From: an uncultured Verrucomicrobiales bacterium
Lineage (GTDB): Bacteria; Verrucomicrobiota; Verrucomicrobiia; Verrucomicrobiales; DEV007
NCBI GenBank assembly: GCA_937891465.1
Contig: CALAHF010000045.1
Coordinates: 1-37,643, forward strand
Reading direction: 5' to 3'
Length of the DNA stretch: 37,643 nucleotides
The notes beneath the pieces are model-generated. The model was given only the letters and a program-made list of their open reading frames with translations. It was not told where the DNA came from and searched no databases. Below are positions 34,524 through 37,643 of the stretch, piece after piece (the stretch's first letter is position 1; every line of letters starts with the position of its first letter). Position numbers and translations under genes: made by a program.

Positions 34524-36674
34524 ATGAAATCAGTTTGTCTCAATCTGTTCCTCAGCCTTTCTCTGGTTTTTGGCACCAGTGCCGCCGCAGAAGAAAAGCT
34601 GCCCAATGTCGTTCTTATCTTCGCAGATGATCTCGGCTACGGAGATCTTGGTTGCTATGGAGCGACTAAATTGAAGACGCCGCATATCGACAAGTTGGCG
34701 GCGGAGGGCCGGAAGTTCACTGATGCGCATTCAGCTTCTGCGGTTTGCACGCCCTCCCGCTATGGTTTGTTGACGGGGGAATATCCTTTTAAAGCAAATG
34801 GAGGAAAGGGGCTGTGGGGGCCGGCTCCGGTTTCGTCTCCGTTGTTGATCGATACCGAAACCGAAACGATTGCTGATGTGTTTAAATCCAGCGGCTACGA
34901 CACGGCTGTTTTTGGGAAATGGCATTTGGGCTTCGGAGAAGACAGAAACGAGTGGAAGGAACCGTTGCGCCCCGGGCCGCAGGATCTTGGTTTTGATTAT
35001 TACTTCGGGATGCCGGTGGTAAACAGCGCGCCGCCTTATGTCTATGTAGAGGATGATCGAATTGTTGGGAGTGATCCCGATGATCCGATTGTGCATTTAT
35101 CGAAAGGATCGAAGCAAAAGCCGACGGCCATCACGCCAATTCCGCCGGAAGCAGCGCAACGCAGCCTGAACCAGTTTGGCGGGGCGGTCGAGGCGCATAA
35201 GTTATTCAATGATTTTGAAGTTGGAACGACTCTGGCAGGGAAGGCGACGGACTGGATCAAGGAACGCGGAGAGAATCCGTTCTTTCTCTATTTCTCGACG
35301 ACGAATGTTCATCACCCATTTACCCCGGCGAAGCAATTTCAGGGAACAAGCGAGTGTGGCCCCTACGGAGACTTTGTCCACGAGCTCGATTGGATTGTCG
35401 GCGAGGTGATGAAGAGCCTCGAAGAAAGTGGTGTCGATGACAATACGCTGGTCATTTTCACCAGCGACAACGGTGGTATGTTCAATCATGGAGGTCGGCG
35501 GGCTGCCGAGCTGGGCCATAAGATCAACGGTGATTTGCTCGGTTCAAAATTCGGTATTTGGGAAGGCGGACATCGTGTGCCGTTCATCGCCTGGTGGCCA
35601 GGGAAGATTGAGGCCGGAACGGTTTCAGATCAGTTGATCAACAGTGTCGATTTGAAGGCTTCTTTCGCCGCGCTCACGGATCAGGAATTGAGCGCGGACC
35701 AGCAAAAAGACAGTATCAATATGCTTCCAGCGCTCACTGGAGATCTGGACAAGCCACTGCGCACGGAGATGTTCATGACTCCCAATAAGCAATCTCACAT
35801 GTCGCTGCGTCGCGGAAAGTGGATGTACATCCCGGCAAAAAGTGATGGCGGATTTGGAGGTTCGAAACCGGGCCAACACGCCTGGGGTGGTGCCGCGGTC
35901 GCAAATTTGGTGAACACTCCCAACAACGAAATCGAAGACGGTAAGCTCAAACCGGGAGCAGCACCGGCGCAACTCTACGATCTCGAAGCTGATCGGAATC
36001 AGACCCAAAACCTCTACTACGAACATCCTGAGGTGACTCAGGAAATGGATGCTGCGATCAAAGCGGCGAGAAAAGAAGCGGGTGCCGGTCAGCAAAAGCC
36101 TGGAGAGCAGGCGGCTGCGCCAGGCAGAGCAAAAGGTAAAGGACCTGGACTCGCGACATACGACGACTTCGAGCCTGTTGGAGATATTCGCTATAGCTTC
36201 GAAACAGGCACACTCGATGAATGGAAGATCACTGAAGGCAAATTTGGTGAAGCGGTAACCGCAGTTCCTTCGCTGACTCGTCGGAAGAGCGAGCCATTTG
36301 CGCGGCATGGCGGACACCACCTTTCCACTTTGGTTCCAGGTGATGGAGGACCTCTTTCTGACCTGCAGACCGGTGTTCTGCAATCGCCGTCATTCAAATT
36401 AGTCGGTGGAAAAGCATCGTTTCTTGTTTCCGGCGGCTTCAATGAGAGGGGTCTCTACGTCGCGTTGGTTGAGGCGGAATCGGGAGGTGTCTTGATCAAG
36501 GAAGGTGGAGCGCGAGATCACAAAATGCGGCGGATCGAGTGGGATGTCTCGAAATGGAAAGGGCAAACGGTTCGCTTCGAAATTGTCGACCGCTTGGAAG
36601 GTGGCTGGGGACATCTCAACGTCGATGATATTTCCGTGGAGGGTGAGCTAGTCTCAGCTCCTGAAGAAAAGTGA
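34524..36674 (+). CDS. Secreted sulfatase with C-terminal jelly-roll domain
   Basis: 716 residues. The signal peptide covers residues 1-22. FADDLGYGD is at 33-41, the formylglycine motif is C75-T-P-S-R79, FGKWHLGF follows, then STTNVHHPF, TSDNGGMF and EGGHRVPF; the catalytic set looks complete. The sulfatase part ends near 520 and is followed by a Gln/Pro/Gly/Ala/Lys linker. Residues about 545-710 are a separate beta domain: FETGTLDEWKITEGKF, LQSPSFKLVGGKASFLVSGG, VEWDVSKWKGQTVRFEIVD-like strands and GGWGHLNVDDI. This matches the jelly-roll seen at the C-terminus of GH32 enzymes and many PVC proteins, and is probably carbohydrate-binding. It is followed 47 bp later by a HAD gene. Confidence 0.92.
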   Translation: MKSVCLNLFLSLSLVFGTSAAAEEKLPNVVLIFADDLGYGDLGCYGATKLKTPHIDKLAAEGRKFTDAHSASAVCTPSRYGLLTGEYPFKANGGKGLWGPAPVSSPLLIDTETETIADVFKSSGYDTAVFGKWHLGFGEDRNEWKEPLRPGPQDLGFDYYFGMPVVNSAPPYVYVEDDRIVGSDPDDPIVHLSKGSKQKPTAITPIPPEAAQRSLNQFGGAVEAHKLFNDFEVGTTLAGKATDWIKERGENPFFLYFSTTNVHHPFTPAKQFQGTSECGPYGDFVHELDWIVGEVMKSLEESGVDDNTLVIFTSDNGGMFNHGGRRAAELGHKINGDLLGSKFGIWEGGHRVPFIAWWPGKIEAGTVSDQLINSVDLKASFAALTDQELSADQQKDSINMLPALTGDLDKPLRTEMFMTPNKQSHMSLRRGKWMYIPAKSDGGFGGSKPGQHAWGGAAVANLVNTPNNEIEDGKLKPGAAPAQLYDLEADRNQTQNLYYEHPEVTQEMDAAIKAARKEAGAGQQKPGEQAAAPGRAKGKGPGLATYDDFEPVGDIRYSFETGTLDEWKITEGKFGEAVTAVPSLTRRKSEPFARHGGHHLSTLVPGDGGPLSDLQTGVLQSPSFKLVGGKASFLVSGGFNERGLYVALVEAESGGVLIKEGGARDHKMRRIEWDVSKWKGQTVRFEIVDRLEGGWGHLNVDDISVEGELVSAPEEK

Positions 36675-36721
36675 TCGATGAATGTCGGCCCTCCTTGCTT
36701 TAACGAGTAGACTCAATTGCA

Positions 36722-37384
36722 ATGGACAGAACCAAGATCAAAAATATATTCTGGGATGTGGATGGGGTATTAGCGGATCTCAACTATGCGTATTTCCATT
36801 TTTTAACGGGGCATCCCAATTATCGGGATCGATACCAAAACCTAAAATGGGGGCAGCTCCCCGACGTCTTGCCGGTCATTCCGGAGTATGGTGCGATAGA
36901 GTTAAAAACTCACCCGGAACTGGGGGCCGAAATGGATCGAGATTTTTGTGCGGACCAAAGCTATTTCACAAATCGGCCGCTTTATCCCAATGTGATCGAA
37001 GTTCTCAAAGAGCTCGATGAGTTGGGTTACCGTCAGTTCACCATGTCAGCGACTTTCGATGTCGAAGCTAAGATGGCCTACCTCAATGACATACTCGCAC
37101 CGGTCACCGACTTTTTGACGATCGAATGCGTGAAGCATGGCGAGTTCATGCATGATACCGCCAAGATTGATCGGCTGAGAGATTGCTATGAGAAATATCA
37201 GCTCAAGCCGAAGGAAACCATCCTTGTCGATGATCGAATCTACAATCAACACGCTGCAATCGACTCCGGAGCTCACCCCGTGCGCTTGCGCTGCGAATTC
37301 ACGACCGATCCACCTCAAGAGCTTGCCTGGATTCCCGAATTCGAAAACGTCGAAGCCGTGAGAGACTGGTTGCTGAGCAAGTGA
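36722..37384 (+). CDS. HAD-superfamily hydrolase
   Basis: 220 residues, cytosolic. The HAD nucleophile motif is WDVDGVLAD with Asp12 and Asp14. Motif II is likely TMSAT near 107-111 (Ser109). The motif III lysine may be in the KHGEFMHDTAK region near 138-148, and motif IV is VDDR at 169-172. The length and layout suit a small phosphatase of the phosphoglycolate phosphatase or beta-phosphoglucomutase kind, but the cap (about 18-85, with RYQNLKWGQLPDVLP) is not one I can assign to a specific enzyme. It may dephosphorylate a catabolic intermediate. It is the last intact gene before the mobile-element debris. Confidence 0.8.
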   Translation: MDRTKIKNIFWDVDGVLADLNYAYFHFLTGHPNYRDRYQNLKWGQLPDVLPVIPEYGAIELKTHPELGAEMDRDFCADQSYFTNRPLYPNVIEVLKELDELGYRQFTMSATFDVEAKMAYLNDILAPVTDFLTIECVKHGEFMHDTAKIDRLRDCYEKYQLKPKETILVDDRIYNQHAAIDSGAHPVRLRCEFTTDPPQELAWIPEFENVEAVRDWLLSK

Positions 37385-37433
37385 TAGAAGTAAAAAAAGT
37401 TCAAACGAGCCAAAATTTGGGTAGCGATTTTAT

Positions 37434-37570
37434 AGGTGGGGCGAGTCGTCCCTGACGAGCCGCGTTGTCCGATAAGACACTGAATTCACCGTGTAGCTTC
37501 GCGGCGAAGCGTTTGGGTTAGACATTATTTCCTCGGACCACGCGGCTCATCGGGACGATTCGCCCCGCCT
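37434..37570. mobile_element. 137-bp palindromic MITE-like element
   Basis: Imperfect terminal inverted repeats of about 30 bp: the left arm at 37434-37464 (AGGTGGGGCGAGTCGTCC...) and the right arm at 37541-37570 (...GACGATTCGCCCCGCCT) match at about 27 of 31 positions when one is reversed. A second, internal hairpin, GCTTC-gcggc-GAAGC, is at 37496-37510. It contains no coding sequence. The GC-rich arms contrast with the AT-rich flank at 37385-37433, which holds nothing else recognisable. Confidence 0.7.
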
Positions 37571-37643
37571 TTAAGAAGGGTGCCGCCAAGCATTTCCCCA
37601 ATGCAGTGAAAGTCTTTGATCGGTTTCATGTCATGATGCTGGT
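37564..37643 (+). pseudogene. ISL3-type transposase fragment, 5'-truncated and cut by the window edge
   Basis: The frame from 37564 reads PAFKKGAAKHFPNAVKVF followed by DRFHVMMLV, which matches the conserved core of ISL3-family transposases (typically 'PAFxKGxxxxFPNAxxxFDxFHVxxL'). This block is internal in the family, so the start of the gene is missing: upstream the frame runs into the palindromic element and meets a TAG at 37519. Whether the rest of the gene is intact beyond 37643 cannot be seen. Confidence 0.72.

Overview
The window looks like part of a chromosome from the Planctomycetota/Verrucomicrobiota (PVC) group, most probably a Verrucomicrobiota member. The reasons are the family mix (many secreted sulfatases, PQQ-type propellers, ThuA-like proteins, and very large 'PVC-type' dehydrogenase/HEAT/cytochrome c proteins), the near absence of Shine-Dalgarno sites, and a moderate GC content. 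This is inferred from gene content only; there is no rRNA or other phylogenetic marker here.

Left end (1-5764): two divergent sulfatases, one running off the left edge and one carrying a C-terminal gluzincin-type metallopeptidase domain. Next comes selA on the minus strand, facing away from a gene I recognise as a selenosugar synthase of the SenB type. SelA and SenB are both consumers of selenophosphate, so this is a small selenium locus embedded in a sulfatase region.

Centre (6012-26915): a run of same-strand genes encoding exported proteins: sulfatase, alpha/beta esterase, large methyltransferase-like/PQQ propeller, sulfatase, second PQQ propeller, ThuA-like protein, SGNH-like protein, dehydrogenase/HEAT/cytochrome c protein, a sulfatase interrupted by an in-frame amber codon, and a 1600-residue protein. 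The giant protein contains, in the same order, the three modules encoded just upstream as separate genes (ThuA, SGNH, dehydrogenase-HEAT), but ends in an azurin-like copper domain where its neighbour has a heme domain.

Right part (27030-37384): a TIM-barrel (PEP-hydrolase-like) gene and a Tm-1-like ATP-binding gene, a Dabb protein, a sulfatase translationally coupled to an esterase, a 46-codon cytochrome c remnant, an FMN-dependent alpha-hydroxy-acid oxidase, a sulfatase with a jelly-roll tail, and a HAD hydrolase. The right edge holds a palindromic MITE-like element abutting a truncated ISL3-type transposase.

A family of about 43-bp palindromes recurs between genes at four places (near 4750, 15780, 29140 and 34370). 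In three of them the repeat ends 21-23 nt before a start codon, including the selA/senB intergenic region. Overall the region reads as a periplasmic or surface machine for taking apart a sulfated, acylated polysaccharide and oxidising the products. The substrate cannot be read from the sequence. No sulfatase-maturating enzyme, glycoside hydrolase, transporter or dedicated regulator was seen in the window.
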